Shown here piece after piece: positions 36,905 to 47,300 of a DNA stretch of 64,000 bases. The notes beneath the pieces were generated by a model, which searched no databases, was not told the origin of the DNA, and saw only the letters and a list, made by a program, of their open reading frames with translations. The stretch is taken from assembly GCA_022774325.1 (NCBI GenBank), contig JALFNN010000060.1:1-64000 (forward strand). The letters are read 5' to 3'. The position numbers and the translations under genes are program-made. Every line of letters starts with the position of its first letter. Within the stretch, counting starts at the first letter, position 1. The stretch is from a bacterium. GTDB lineage: Bacteria; Bacillota; Clostridia; Lachnospirales; Lachnospiraceae.

Positions 36905-38296
36905 CTAAAGTTCACAGTTATTAACCGTTCTCGGGAACGGAATCACATCGCGAATATTGGACATACCGGTGAGATACATGATGCATCTCTCGAATCCCAG
37001 ACCAAATCCTGCATGTCTTGTGGAACCATATTTTCTCAAATCCAGATAGAACTGATAATCTTCCGTTTTCAGGTTCAGTTCCTTCATACGGGCAAGAAGC
37101 TTGTCGTAGTCATCCTCCCTCTGACTTCCTCCGATGATCTCACCGATTCCCGGAACCAGACAGTCCACAGCTGCAACCGTCTTGTTATCATCGTTCATCT
37201 TCATATAGAATGCTTTGATCTCCTTCGGATAATCTGTCACAAATACCGGGCGCTTGAATACCTGTTCTGTCAGATACCGCTCATGCTCGGTCTGAAGATC
37301 TGTTCCCCAGGATACCTTATATTCAAAATTCTCATTATTCTTTTCCAGAATCTCAATTGCTTCGGTGTAAGTCACACGGGCAAACTCAGAATTAACCACA
37401 TTATTCAGCCGCTCCAGAAGCCCCTTGTCCACAAATGAATTGAAGAAATTCATCTCTTCCGGTGCATTTTCCATCACGTAACGAATAATATATTTCAGCA
37501 TGCTCTCTGCAAGTATCATGTCATCATCCAGATCCGCAAATGCGATCTCCGGTTCGATCATCCAGAACTCAGCCGCATGGCGGGTTGTATTGGAATTCTC
37601 TGCACGGAACGTAGGCCCGAAGGTATAAATATTCCGGAACGCCTGTGCAAATGTCTCTCCGTTCAGCTGTCCGCTTACCGTCAGATTGGTTTCCTTATTA
37701 AAGAAATCCTTTGTGTAATCTACAGTTCCGTCCGGATTCTTCGGCAGATTCTCCAGATCCAGTGTGGTAACGCGGAACATCTCTCCCGCTCCCTCACAAT
37801 CACTTCCGGTGATCAGCGGTGTATGCACATACACAAATCCTCTTTCCTGGAAGAATTTGTGGATCGCATACGCGGTCAGGGAACGAACACGGAATACAGC
37901 CTGGAATGTATTCGTTCTCGGGCGCAAATGTGAAATTGTTCTCAAATATTCGAAACTATGGCGTTTCTTCTGAAGCGGATAATCCGGAGCAGATGCTCCT
38001 TCAATCTCAATCTCTTCCGCCTGAATCTCAAAAGGCTGCTTTGCTTCCGGAGTTGCCACCAGTGTTCCCCTTACAATAATGGCTGCCCCTACATTCAACT
38101 TGGAAATCTCTGCAAAGTTCGGCATTGCATCGTGATAAACCACCTGCAGCGTTTCAAAGAATGATCCATCATTTACAACGATAAATCCGAAAGATTTGGA
38201 TCCGCGCACACTGCGAACCCAGCCACCGATCGTGACTTCCTTGTCCAAGTATTCTTCCCGGGATTTGTATAGTTCTTTAATCGTTATTAAATTCAT
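36905..38296 (-). CDS. asnS: asparaginyl-tRNA synthetase
   Basis: Class II synthetase charging tRNA-Asn. N-terminal OB-fold anticodon domain ([24 protein letters not shown]), motif 2 region [21 protein letters not shown], motif 3 [15 protein letters not shown]. 463 residues, normal. GGAGGGTTTTACC precedes the ATG; TATACT about 35 bases upstream may be its -10. No T-box leader fits in the 79-base gap. Confidence 0.97.
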   Translation of the reverse strand: MNLITIKELYKSREEYLDKEVTIGGWVRSVRGSKSFGFIVVNDGSFFETLQVVYHDAMPNFAEISKLNVGAAIIVRGTLVATPEAKQPFEIQAEEIEIEGASAPDYPLQKKRHSFEYLRTISHLRPRTNTFQAVFRVRSLTAYAIHKFFQERGFVYVHTPLITGSDCEGAGEMFRVTTLDLENLPKNPDGTVDYTKDFFNKETNLTVSGQLNGETFAQAFRNIYTFGPTFRAENSNTTRHAAEFWMIEPEIAFADLDDDMILAESMLKYIIRYVMENAPEEMNFFNSFVDKGLLERLNNVVNSEFARVTYTEAIEILEKNNENFEYKVSWGTDLQTEHERYLTEQVFKRPVFVTDYPKEIKAFYMKMNDDNKTVAAVDCLVPGIGEIIGGSQREDDYDKLLARMKELNLKTEDYQFYLDLRKYGSTRHAGFGLGFERCIMYLTGMSNIRDVIPFPRTVNNCEL

Positions 38297-38375
38297 TGGT
38301 AAAACCCTCCGTCCATATCATTACATTATTTTTAAGTATAACATTATTCTCGATATTTTGAAAGGGTTATTTCGT

Positions 38376-38630
38376 CTACTCCAAAGTTATGATGATATCA
38401 TCATTCTCCCGTCCGGCATCCCGGAACACCTGCATGATCTCCTGAAAATATTCGCTGCGTCCCGTGCTGTGAAATACTTCTATATGCGTATTCTGCATAT
38501 CATTCAGGCAGTCCTGCAGCGTATCCAGGTTATTCTCATACCGGTCCGGAAGATCCAGTTTCTCCTTGATGTACTGATGTGCTTTCTCCGGCTCCTCCAT
38601 ATATAACCCATTCAAAATGACTGACTTCAT
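38376..38630 (-). CDS. barstar family nuclease inhibitor
   Basis: 84-residue barstar-like protein: MKSVILNGLYMEEPEKAHQY, then LPDRYENNLDTLQDCLNDM, the helix-loop region that in barstar plugs the RNase active site, and an acidic end (DAGRENDDIIITLE). Start at 38630 has AAAAGGAGG eight bases upstream. It follows a secreted nuclease gene by 96 bases on the same strand, which suggests a toxin/inhibitor pair. Classical barstar binds barnase-type RNases, whereas the neighbour is of a different nuclease family, so partnership is inference. Confidence 0.8.
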   Translation of the reverse strand: MKSVILNGLYMEEPEKAHQYIKEKLDLPDRYENNLDTLQDCLNDMQNTHIEVFHSTGRSEYFQEIMQVFRDAGRENDDIIITLE

Positions 38631-38701
38631 CTGCAAATCCTCCTTTTCCAGTTTTCTAGATTCTGGTTTCCCTATTCCGGAATCAATTCTAGGATTTGCA
38701 G
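38631..38701 (-). promoter_or_regulatory. hairpin masking the barstar ribosome site
   Basis: On the minus strand CTGCAAATCCT (38701-38691) is exactly complementary to AGGATTTGCAG (38641-38631), which includes the end of the AAAAGGAGG ribosome site and abuts the ATG. Folding would hide the start of the inhibitor gene. No T-run, so not a terminator. Confidence 0.6.
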
Positions 38702-38726
38702 TTTTATCGGAAATATACACGTTTCT

Positions 38727-39629
38727 CTACGGCTTGCATCTTCCACAAGGCTCATATCCCTGCGCAATCAGCTCCGTACGGGTTCCGGTATACTCCTCTT
38801 TATTTTCTTTCTTGATCTCTTCTGCTCCCCCGCAAGAAGAAAAGTGAAATTTTTTCGTGTTTGTGTTAAGAATATAATTATTTTTCCGATCAGAATTTAC
38901 TGTTTCTTTCGTATCCTCAGCTTCCCGACTGTCGCCTGTGGCATAATCCACTTCAATTCCCGGCTGAACGTTGTACACATATACGTTATAACAGATCTCT
39001 TCTCCGTCATCTTCCACAGACTTGGCTTCCATCTGCACACCGGACGCAACCAGATTATCCCCCTCGAAAACCGGTGTCACACGATACATCACATGGTTCC
39101 CTGTCTCACGGATATAATCCGCCACCATATTCTCAAACGGAAGCATCCCTTCCACATTCATATAGCGTGTTCCTGTAATCAGATTTTCTTCATTTGCGTT
39201 CTCCGCCGTAAGCTGATATCCAATCAAATGACAGCGGTTGTACAAATATTTTCCATCCACATTATCGTATTTCACCGTCTGCCAGCCGGACGGTTTCACC
39301 TGACCGATATTTCCCCTTTTCTCCGTGGGCATCAGTTCTTCGCCGATCACAGCCTCTGCCACCCCGCATCTTCCCAATCCGTCCAGCTCACTGTAAGATT
39401 CATATGCCTCCGGCTGCAGCTCATCCTCTGTAAAATCCGGCTCATCATCGTTGATGACCACATAAGGTTCTCCGTCATATTCCTGAACCTGCGCGACCGA
39501 GCTTGCACCGGAATTCTCCCACATCTGCGCATTTTCTTCCGCAAAAATTCCCGCCTCCTCACATCCCGCCAGCGGAAATGCAAGAAGAATGCAAAGTGCA
39601 ATAGCAATGATTCTATTTCTTTTAATCAT
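38727..39629 (-). CDS. secreted DNA/RNA non-specific endonuclease lipoprotein
   Basis: Lipoprotein signal ALCILLAFPLAGC, acidic linker, then a beta-beta-alpha-metal endonuclease domain (about 95-230): GRCGVAEAVIGEE, KYLYNRCHLIGYQLTAEN with the catalytic His in place of the DRGH form, GTRYMNVEGMLPFEN. After a Ser/Thr-rich spacer comes a C-terminal Ada-like cysteine domain, KKFHFSSCGGAEEIK...YEPCGRCKP, with three Cys. 300 residues, likely surface-attached. May degrade environmental nucleic acid, feeding the nucleoside operon, or act against competitors. Overlaps the preceding small gene by 8 bases. Confidence 0.88.
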   Translation of the reverse strand: MIKRNRIIAIALCILLAFPLAGCEEAGIFAEENAQMWENSGASSVAQVQEYDGEPYVVINDDEPDFTEDELQPEAYESYSELDGLGRCGVAEAVIGEELMPTEKRGNIGQVKPSGWQTVKYDNVDGKYLYNRCHLIGYQLTAENANEENLITGTRYMNVEGMLPFENMVADYIRETGNHVMYRVTPVFEGDNLVASGVQMEAKSVEDDGEEICYNVYVYNVQPGIEVDYATGDSREAEDTKETVNSDRKNNYILNTNTKKFHFSSCGGAEEIKKENKEEYTGTRTELIAQGYEPCGRCKP

Positions 39630-40074
39630 TCTGTTTTTCTCCCCTTATGTAAATCTCTTTCGTGATCTTTTCATGTGAATTGCCCCTCATATCCACACTT
39701 TCTACTTTTTCCCACTCCTCAAGACATAAGTCCAGATACTGATCCGCCGGATATCTCCGATTCCAATGATATACGATCAGTTTTTCAATTCTGGAAACGT
39801 ATGGCTTCAGTTCTGCATTTTCTACAAAACAGTATTCTCCCTCCTGTGCCATCTCCAGAAACTGTTCTGAGCTTATGATCTGCATATCACCGGCTTCCTC
39901 TCTGTCTCTCAGTTCTCCTGCCGATGCAAATAATTTTTCCGAAAATGGATGAATCCAAAGTTTTCCGTCTCCGCAGATCTTACGGATGTCTCCCGTTACC
40001 ACTTTATCGCGACTCTGTCTGCGCTTGTTGAACATCATGCCTCCGGCATCGTCAATACATAGAATTACTATCAT
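39622..40074 (-). CDS. conserved protein sometimes labelled ribonuclease Z
   Basis: 150 residues beginning MIVILCIDDAGGMMFNKRRQSRD, with FVENAELKP, YHWNRRYPADQYL and GNSHEKITKEIYIRG. This pattern is widespread in Clostridia and is sometimes annotated ribonuclease Z, but the beta-lactamase HxHxDH motif is absent, so that label is not supported. Probably cytoplasmic. First gene of the nuclease/barstar cluster. A weak promoter TTGAAA-N17-TAGACT lies about 60 bases upstream. Function unknown. Confidence 0.65.
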   Translation of the reverse strand: MIVILCIDDAGGMMFNKRRQSRDKVVTGDIRKICGDGKLWIHPFSEKLFASAGELRDREEAGDMQIISSEQFLEMAQEGEYCFVENAELKPYVSRIEKLIVYHWNRRYPADQYLDLCLEEWEKVESVDMRGNSHEKITKEIYIRGEKQND

Positions 40075-40216
40075 AAACCTTATATTCTCCCCTTTTCTGC
40101 TGGTTACCTATGATATACTGAAAAAGTGTCTTGTTGGAAGTCTAACATATCCTGTAACGGATTTCAACACCCGTATTATTGTCCTGCCCTAATCCTTCTT
40201 ATAATTAGCAGGCATT

Positions 40217-40822
40217 CTATATATTCATCCTCAAGCACCGTATCGTCGTCCTGCTCTGCCCACTTAATGTACAGGTAAAGAGTGTCAGATCCCAGTCTCC
40301 ACTCCTCATCTCTTCCACAGCCGCAGCCTGAAGTACTTCCAGCTCTGCCACTTCATATACAAATTCATTTCCATCTACATCTTTGAAAATAACAGGATCT
40401 CCAACCTGCAATTTACTCAGATTTCCAAAGAAAGAAACGTAATTGTGTGCGGCAATAATCAGATCATCCTTATACGCAGAGCCTTCATAACGGCAAGGTG
40501 CAATCTTCAGATTCAGGGGGCTTAGGCTGCTGACGACCGGAAGTTCCAGATTCAAAGACGGAATCTGAAGAACCCCGATATACTCCACGCCATCAATCCG
40601 CTGCATCGGCATCTCCATATCCGGATTCAAAATATAATCCGGTATTTCCGGTTCGTCTTCCTGTTCCTCCTCATCCTGCTCCTCTATCCGGATTTCATCC
40701 AATGCCTGACGGGCAGAACACTTTGCCCGATATTCATCATAAATATTATAGCCTGTAAGGAAAAAGGCTGCCGCAATCAGCAACAGCCCTGACAGGATCC
40801 AAATTCTCCCTTTATTTTTCAT
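40217..40822 (-). CDS. sortase, short form
   Basis: 201 residues. N-terminal membrane anchor (WILSGLLLIAAAFFLTGY), acidic linker, then a sortase domain with IPSLNLELPVV, catalytic His in IIAAHNYVSFF, Cys in LTLFTCTLSG and Arg in TTIRCLRM. Class is unclear; the TLFTCTLSG form is frequent for single-domain enzymes in Lachnospiraceae pilus clusters. Overlaps the CnaB protein gene by 11 bases. Likely anchors finished pili to the wall or handles a minor subunit, with the class C enzyme polymerising. Confidence 0.87.
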   Translation of the reverse strand: MKNKGRIWILSGLLLIAAAFFLTGYNIYDEYRAKCSARQALDEIRIEEQDEEEQEDEPEIPDYILNPDMEMPMQRIDGVEYIGVLQIPSLNLELPVVSSLSPLNLKIAPCRYEGSAYKDDLIIAAHNYVSFFGNLSKLQVGDPVIFKDVDGNEFVYEVAELEVLQAAAVEEMRSGDWDLTLFTCTLSGQSRTTIRCLRMNI

Positions 40823-41801
40823 GTGTATTTCCTCTCCGACGCAGCACTCCGATTACTATAAGGAGCAAGCCTCCGGCCACAAGTATCGGAACCGGCCACC
40901 AGAGCTGTCCTGTCTGCGGGAGCGCAGGATTTCCCGGTTTACCTGGATTTTCTGGTTGTGCCGGATTTTCAGGGGTACCTTCATCATACGTATTCGTCAC
41001 CACAAATGTGGTGCCTTCCCGGGTCACCAAAACCGTATAATCCTCCAGTTCCTTTTCCGCTACAGTCCACTTAAAGCTCTCATCCAGCTCATCCCATGTA
41101 TACCGCCAGTCATTTGAAGCACTCAGCGTGACGGTGTCAACTACTTCTCCGTCCTTCAGAAGCTGCACCTCAATCTCCTTCGGACGCTCCTTCTCATGCC
41201 CTTCATCCTTCCATACCTTCAATACTTTACGGGTTATCGTCTTCGGCTCTTCCGGAACCGGCTCCGAATCATGTTTGGCGTTGGCCGTTACATCATAGAT
41301 CCAGGTGTTATTTTCCTTATCCAGACTCGGCAGCATCACCATAAACGGGGACGCGTCATAATAGTATCCGTCCTGTGTATGGCGCCGGCTGATCACCAGA
41401 TATAAGCCCGGTGTCAGTTTTTCCTGTGTGTTCGGAAATGTAACCAGTCCATTTTCATCCGTCTCCCCACTGTCAGTCGGCGGAATCTGATCCCGGAGAA
41501 CATATCCTTCCAGCGTCGCTGCCAGTTCCCTCCAGGCCTCATCGTTCTTTCCGCGGATATCTACATTGAACTGTTGAAATGTCTCTGTAGTTGTCAGTTC
41601 TCCGTACTCATCTACCGTGGCCACCAGATAAATGTCAAACTCCGCACCGGCCAACGGCGTATCGCCATCCCGATAGGAAATGGTCAGGCTCACATCCTTA
41701 TTCAGTTCAATACTTCCCGCCGCCAGTACGCTCATCGGCAGGATCATACACGCCGCCAGCAAACTAAGCAGAACGGCCGTCAGACGTTTAGAAATCTTCA
41801 T
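40812..41801 (-). CDS. LPXTG CnaB-domain pilus subunit (minor/basal)
   Basis: 329 residues: signal peptide (LTAVLLSLLAACMILPMSVLA), SpaA/CnaB-type domains (about 40-165 with GAEFDIYLVATVDEYG; and 180-270 with ITRKVLKVWKDEGHEKERP, VAEKELEDYTV), Pro-rich spacer PENPAQPENPGKPGNP, sorting signal LPQTG near residue 295, hydrophobic helix and RRRGNTHEK tail. Start placed at 41801, with GGAGGTG upstream, inside the class C sortase stop region. By size and position it is likely the basal or linker pilin. Confidence 0.87.
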   Translation of the reverse strand: MKISKRLTAVLLSLLAACMILPMSVLAAGSIELNKDVSLTISYRDGDTPLAGAEFDIYLVATVDEYGELTTTETFQQFNVDIRGKNDEAWRELAATLEGYVLRDQIPPTDSGETDENGLVTFPNTQEKLTPGLYLVISRRHTQDGYYYDASPFMVMLPSLDKENNTWIYDVTANAKHDSEPVPEEPKTITRKVLKVWKDEGHEKERPKEIEVQLLKDGEVVDTVTLSASNDWRYTWDELDESFKWTVAEKELEDYTVLVTREGTTFVVTNTYDEGTPENPAQPENPGKPGNPALPQTGQLWWPVPILVAGGLLLIVIGVLRRRGNTHEK

Positions 41802-42648
41802 CATCGTCACCTCCATGATTTTTCTTGCGCTGCCTCGGGAGCAGCAGGATCACTAAAAGCAAAAGCAACATCGGGGTTGCTATAGCAGGTGCCACGATCA
41901 GCGGCTCAATCTGTATTGCATCCGCCGCCACACGGGCTTTATTTGCTTCTTTTACATTTTCAATTCGATGCCCCCGCACCAACAGACGGTGGGTATTGAT
42001 TCCATACGGAGTGCAGGTAACAAGTGTGCAGTAGTCCTGTCCTTCCACAATGCGGAGCGCTTCGACCTGCTGTGGTTCCACGATCAGGATCTGATCCACT
42101 TCATATGTCAGGACCTCATCCATCACCCGGAGCATGAAAATGTCTCCTTCATTCAGCTTATCCAGGTTGGTAAACAGCTTCGCGCTCGGCAGTCCTCTGT
42201 GTCCGGACAGCACGCAATGGGTACTTTCCCCTCCCACCGGAAGACTCGTCCATTCCAGATGGCCGATTGCGGTCTGTAGAACGGATGCAGTCGTGCCATG
42301 ATAAATCGGAAGGGAGCAATTTATCTTCGGAATCTCTACGTAACCCATAATTCCATTCGAATCTACATTCAGCATACTCTCGTATTCTGCCTTTTCTTCC
42401 TCAGATAGCGTGTAGTCTTTGTTCTGCCCCTTCATACGCTGATTATAACTCTGGGCATCTTCCCACATCTTTTTACGCATTTCCTTGTCCAGATTCTTCA
42501 CCTTCTCAGAATACTGTGAAATCGCCTGACTTTGGTGAAAGGAATTCCAGTAATCGCTTACCGAAGGATACAGCAGTAAGGACAAACCTGCAAGAAGCGT
42601 CAGAATCAGGATAACGGTTATAAAATAATTGCTTTTTTTCTTCTTCAT
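41788..42648 (-). CDS. srtC: class C (pilin) sortase
   Basis: 286 residues with TM helices at both ends (ITVILILTLLAGLSLLLY and AIATPMLLLLLVILLL), the class C plan. Catalytic His in CVLSGHRGLPSA, Cys in CTLVTCTPYG, Arg in THRLLVRGHR. The lid region after the first TM reads SVSDYWNSFH, with DYW resembling the DPW/DPF lid motif. Polymerises the pilin encoded just upstream through isopeptide bonds. Confidence 0.92.
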   Translation of the reverse strand: MKKKKSNYFITVILILTLLAGLSLLLYPSVSDYWNSFHQSQAISQYSEKVKNLDKEMRKKMWEDAQSYNQRMKGQNKDYTLSEEEKAEYESMLNVDSNGIMGYVEIPKINCSLPIYHGTTASVLQTAIGHLEWTSLPVGGESTHCVLSGHRGLPSAKLFTNLDKLNEGDIFMLRVMDEVLTYEVDQILIVEPQQVEALRIVEGQDYCTLVTCTPYGINTHRLLVRGHRIENVKEANKARVAADAIQIEPLIVAPAIATPMLLLLLVILLLPRQRKKNHGGDDDEDF

Positions 42649-42668
42649 GCAGGATTCTCCTTACCACT

Positions 42669-42699
42669 GTGAGCCGGGGAAATCACCCCCGGCCTTCAC
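42669..42699 (-). promoter_or_regulatory. intercistronic hairpin between pilin and sortase
   Basis: GTGAGCCGGGG and CCCCGGCCTTCAC form a GC-rich stem with a small bulge, ending about 20 bases before the sortase ATG, in an otherwise empty 159-bp gap. No T-run follows, so it may be an mRNA stabiliser or processing site favouring pilin over sortase. Confidence 0.5.
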
Positions 42700-42807
42700 A
42701 ATGTTATGTTTTTTTATTTTCCAGTACACCTCGGCGTACTTGCTGCGAGGTGAGAGTCTTGTCTTCTTTCTAGATAATTTCTGAATTTCTTTCTTAGGTC
42801 TTCTTCC

Positions 42808-44268
42808 CTATCTGTCACTCATGCGTTTTCTCACGATCAGGAGCACAACAGCTGCAAGAACAAGAACGGAACCGATAATGTAGAAAATTGTGGTACCCAT
42901 TCCACCGGTGGACGGGAGTTCGGCTCCGGTTTTGTTGATGATATGTACACCGCCGTCGTTCTCTTGCCAGGTATCTTCATTCTCATCCATAGTTGTGATC
43001 AGATTGTCGTTCTTAATTTCAACTTTTACACGCCCTGAAAGCTTGTTGTATCCGGCCGGAGCTTCGATTTCTTCAAGCCAGTATGTCGTGTTGGCATCCA
43101 GACCCTTGACTGTTGCTCTGCCTGCTTCAATGACAGCAGATTTGAAATCTTTGTCGTTCTTCTCATCAGCAGTAGCAACGCGGTAAACACCATCAGATAC
43201 TTTGACCAGATCAATCTTGTGGCCTCCGGTCTGAGCGTCATACAACTCGAACTTGGCACCGTCCAGAACCTTCTTGTTGCTGTCGGTTTTGATGATGTCA
43301 AACTTGAACGTCTTCGTAGTAGTTGTATCCCACTCAGAATAGCTGTCGTCGCCGTAGTCCAGTTTGGTATCGTTGTCATTGGTATCACCAGCGATCTCGG
43401 CATTCTCATTCAGAACCGCAGAGTAAGTAACAACGATGTCAGTGTCGGCAGTAATGGTAGACAGATAAGCATCGGTGAAGGTGATCTCGAAGTCACAAAT
43501 TGCATCGTCACCGTTTTTATCCTTGCAACGAACATCGAACGCTACGGTGTAGTCTTTATCTTTTATCAGTTCAATATCGTTAGCATTGACAACAATGCTA
43601 TTCTGGTCCAGTGTCAGACCTTCTTCCATCTGGTCGTGCAGTACATAGTTCTGTGCACCCTTCTTGGCGTGAATGACAATCTCGAACTCCACAGTGTCAC
43701 CGATCTGGGCGGTATTGCTGTCACCATAGTTGCCAGTGGAATCTTCATTAACGGTCTTCTCAGGTACGGGGACTTCATTCTTCTCATGCATCTCAACAGA
43801 GGGATTAGTAGTGTCCAGAGAGCACAGAGTACCCAGGGTGGTGTCCACCAGGTAGTAACCCAGATCCAGGTTGGTGAAGGATACAGTGGTAGTAGTGGCT
43901 GTCACACTGCCCTGATTGGTAATGCTGTTGTCCTTGGCATACTTCTGGGCAGCCTTGGCAAAGGCGGCTGCGTCCGCATTTTCTTTCCAAGTCACATAGC
44001 CCTGGGCGTCAACCTCCACATAGGTGTTCTTGATGGCATCACTGTTGATAAAGGTGTTCCATGCGGTCGTTGCCTTATAGGCATAGGCATTTGCGGAAGC
44101 ATTGTAGCTTTCCAGATCAAGAATCTGATAAATGGTATAGGTCTGATCCTTAACAGCATCTTTGATGGTAATGCTACCGGTTTCACCTTCGGCAAACGCC
44201 GTAGTGCCCATGGCGAAGAGCATGACCAGTGTTAGCAGGAGGCTGACAAGTTTTTTCGCATGTTTCAT
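42808..44268 (-). CDS. major pilin backbone (isopeptide-forming, LPXTG)
   Basis: 486 residues. Signal peptide (LVSLLLTLVMLFAMGTTAFA), an N-terminal domain to about 165, a pilin-type junction PVPEKTV whose Lys is the likely cross-linking residue, a middle isopeptide domain (about 180-320), and a C-terminal SpaA/CnaB domain with E-box YWLEEIEAPAGYN. Sorting signal LPSTGG near 452, helix, RKRMSDR tail. Start at 44268 has AAAGGA nine bases upstream. Forms the shaft assembled by SrtC. Confidence 0.9.
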   Translation of the reverse strand: MKHAKKLVSLLLTLVMLFAMGTTAFAEGETGSITIKDAVKDQTYTIYQILDLESYNASANAYAYKATTAWNTFINSDAIKNTYVEVDAQGYVTWKENADAAAFAKAAQKYAKDNSITNQGSVTATTTTVSFTNLDLGYYLVDTTLGTLCSLDTTNPSVEMHEKNEVPVPEKTVNEDSTGNYGDSNTAQIGDTVEFEIVIHAKKGAQNYVLHDQMEEGLTLDQNSIVVNANDIELIKDKDYTVAFDVRCKDKNGDDAICDFEITFTDAYLSTITADTDIVVTYSAVLNENAEIAGDTNDNDTKLDYGDDSYSEWDTTTTKTFKFDIIKTDSNKKVLDGAKFELYDAQTGGHKIDLVKVSDGVYRVATADEKNDKDFKSAVIEAGRATVKGLDANTTYWLEEIEAPAGYNKLSGRVKVEIKNDNLITTMDENEDTWQENDGGVHIINKTGAELPSTGGMGTTIFYIIGSVLVLAAVVLLIVRKRMSDR

Positions 44269-44326
44269 TGTTTTCATTCCTTTCATTAATAAATTTTATT
44301 TTGATAAATCAACATGTTACTACGCA

Positions 44327-47300
44327 TTAGAAAAATTCAGAATCATCCTTTCTGCGCGAAATATGTATATACAACAAGAGGAATGCTGCGCCTATAAGCA
44401 GCAGGAAGCCTCCCGTGGTATACGGTACAGTACCTGCCCCACCGGTTTGAGGTAACTCATAGCCCATGGTGTTGGTACAAGTTACAGTGGCTATACTATC
44501 ATTGCCACTTGTGATGGAACAGGTTACACTCTTATCATAGGAGTTTTGACCATTTACTACCCACCCTACGGAATAACCGTCGGCATTGGTTTCTTTGATC
44601 GACACTTGCGCGCCAACCGGAAGTCCTGTGATAGTAACCGTCTCATCGTGATAAAGCTTTACAGTAGCAACCGCATAATTATCTTGTTTTGCAAATGACA
44701 GCGTATTGCCCGTGTGGGTCTGGCCGGAATTTGTGGTTGTATAGGCTGCCGTGTAGTCCGTAGCTTTCCAGTTTTCTCCCACTTGGAACTTAAGCTCAAA
44801 CGCAAACTCACCATCTGTACTTCCACCTGCGGTGTTGTTGACGATCTTGGTCAGTGCGAGACCTCCGGTGGAAAATGTGTTGGTGACGCTAATATTGACC
44901 GTGGTGCCAACATCCGTAACAGTTCCGCTGGCATTGGAGTAAACGGGGGTGTACCCTTCATTGCCGGTCAGCGGGGTTCCGTTCCCGTCGGCTACTTCTT
45001 CTACATTATAGTAGGTACCGGCCAGCAGCTTTACCTGGGCTGTCTCTCCGGCGGCAATCTTTATGATGCCCGCCTGTTCCACAGACCGGGTTTCCTCCCC
45101 AACAAAGTAGGTGGTTCCAACTGAGATCGGTACCAGGCTATCCGCGTCCGGCCCAAGCAGTACCTTCATATAATAGTATTCCGGTTCGCCGTTGAGAGAG
45201 CTACCCACCTGGGTTTTGGTGATTGCCAGAGTGCTGAGCTTTTCTGTGTCCACCTTGTTGGTATAGTTGACCAGATTGCCAGCATCCGCATCCAGTTGTG
45301 GACTATTGTAGCCGATGAAGTCTGTCTCCACTGTAGTGGTATCATTTGTGCAGGTGCCTGTATCGCTGCCGACGCTGTAGACCACCTCTTGATACTGGCC
45401 GGTCAGGCCGGTAGGCAGAACCTCCTGAACCACATACTTTTTGACGCTTTCGTTTTGGCCAAACCGGGCAAGCATATTGGTGAACTCTGCCATCTGTCCG
45501 GCTTTCAGGGTGAAATAGCCGTCTTCGCCCACCATTCGCGTCTCATTCGCCGTCAGGCCCGCACCGGAGAGGGTGTAGGAATCACCAGCTTTGATCAACA
45601 GCTGATCGGTGGGTTTTCCTTGTGCATCTGCCTTGACTACCCGGAACTTGTACTCCATAGTGTTTTCCAGATGCTTGACCACATCGGTGTCTGCATCCGC
45701 ATTCGCTGTCAGCGTCTTGGCCACCTGCAGTGACTTTTCCGGCAGGATTGGAAGGTTGAAATCAATGGAACAGTTGGCAACCGCGCAGCCGCGCTCCATA
45801 TAGAAGAAGCTCAGCTTGTGCTTGGTGTAGTCAGCGAAGATATTGCCGTTCCAACCGCCAGTTGGATTTTTCCCTGCTTCTTCATAGCAGTTTTTGATTG
45901 TTGTCGAGAAAGAGGTTACACCCTCCGTTCCAACAACACCGTTCCAATCCAGGTACTGCTTAATCTCTCCCGTAGCAAAGTTGATAGAGCCAGTAACCGT
46001 ACCGTGGGTACCACCCAAATCGAGAACAAGAACATCGTCGACAAACACCCAGACATCATCATCACCGGAGAAGTGGAATACCATTTCTTCGCCATTCAGT
46101 TTTCCGTCTCTGCTCTGATAGAAATCCACGTCCATCCGCATACCGAACCAGTAGTTCACATCGGCGGATTCCAGATTGTAAGCGCGCGCATCGTCGAGGT
46201 ATGTCCCAACCACCTGACCATCGGTGTAGTTGAATGGCAGGAAATCATAGTATTTCTGTGCACTTCCATAAGTGGATGTGGAGCCGTTGCGCTCCACATA
46301 ATTACGGACACGGAACATACTGCTATGAATGTCATAGTCCACAGCATTGTAAGCGCTGTTGTAATAGTAATGGGTTCCGCTTTTTTGCAAGATGGTATTG
46401 GTAGGATTGTAAGCCGTGACCGCACCGTCGCCACTGCTGAACAGATATTTTAGGCTACGATCCGACCGACGGAGATTATCATTCGTAACTTCTGGTGATT
46501 TTGCTCTACCCAGCGCATTCCGATTCGGATCGAGGACAGGATAGTTGTCTGTCAACGTCCGCTCCACTGTCGCGTGATTTACAGTGAACCCATCCTCATC
46601 ATAACGGTTGTCTCTGTCTCCGTTTTGAAGATTGCCGTTGCTTTCCTGTTGGCCGCGGAACTGAAAATATGGCGTGATCGACCGCCAACTATCACCATCG
46701 CCGCTACCATTGGGTCGGTTGATCTTTGTGCTGTAGTCAAAGAGCTGGAATTTGATCGCAGAATCTTCTACAGCAGCTACATCGTCCGCTCTTGCCGCCG
46801 CAGTGGCGGTGTTATTCTTGGGAGAGAAGGTAAAATAGGCCAATGGTTTTTCGGTACTAATTTGTTCTTGGTTGACGTCAGCCCCAGACACCCAATTTAT
46901 TTGTACCGTATCGCCACCCCCATCTAATTGCGTATCAGTATGTGGCAACGGCCAATCTGCATTCGGATCATACAAACCAACCTGTTCAGCATAGGTTTTC
47001 TTGACCAGCAGGAGATAAGCTTCTTGATTTTGCACGCCCGTATTGGGAGAAGCCGCTCCCGCTTGGATTACCTGATACCTGCCATTCCGACGTTCGATTC
47101 GGTATGCGTTCCAATCATCATAATTGAACTTATCAGTTCCAAAGAATTTCCCGATGTTGACGATATTGGTAACCGTAATCTCCTGAGCAGGCGATTTCAG
47201 TCTCGGATTGAGCAGGATAACATTGGTGTTGCCATTATACGTGTTAAAGGCGTCTATCGGATAAATATTGTTTTCCGGCGGGACAATCGTGTTTCCATTC

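Noticed and set aside
39622..40074. Ribonuclease Z identity
   Set aside because: Lacks the metallo-beta-lactamase HxHxDH motif and is half the normal size.
40199..40216. Terminator after the pilus operon
   Set aside because: CCTGC/GCAGG with TAAT/ATTA can pair only with a bulge and no T-run follows on the minus strand.
43219..44235. Long plus-strand open frame opposite the major pilin
   Set aside because: Antisense shadow of a gene with clear signal peptide, pilin domains and LPSTG; its translation is low-complexity hydrophobic sequence.
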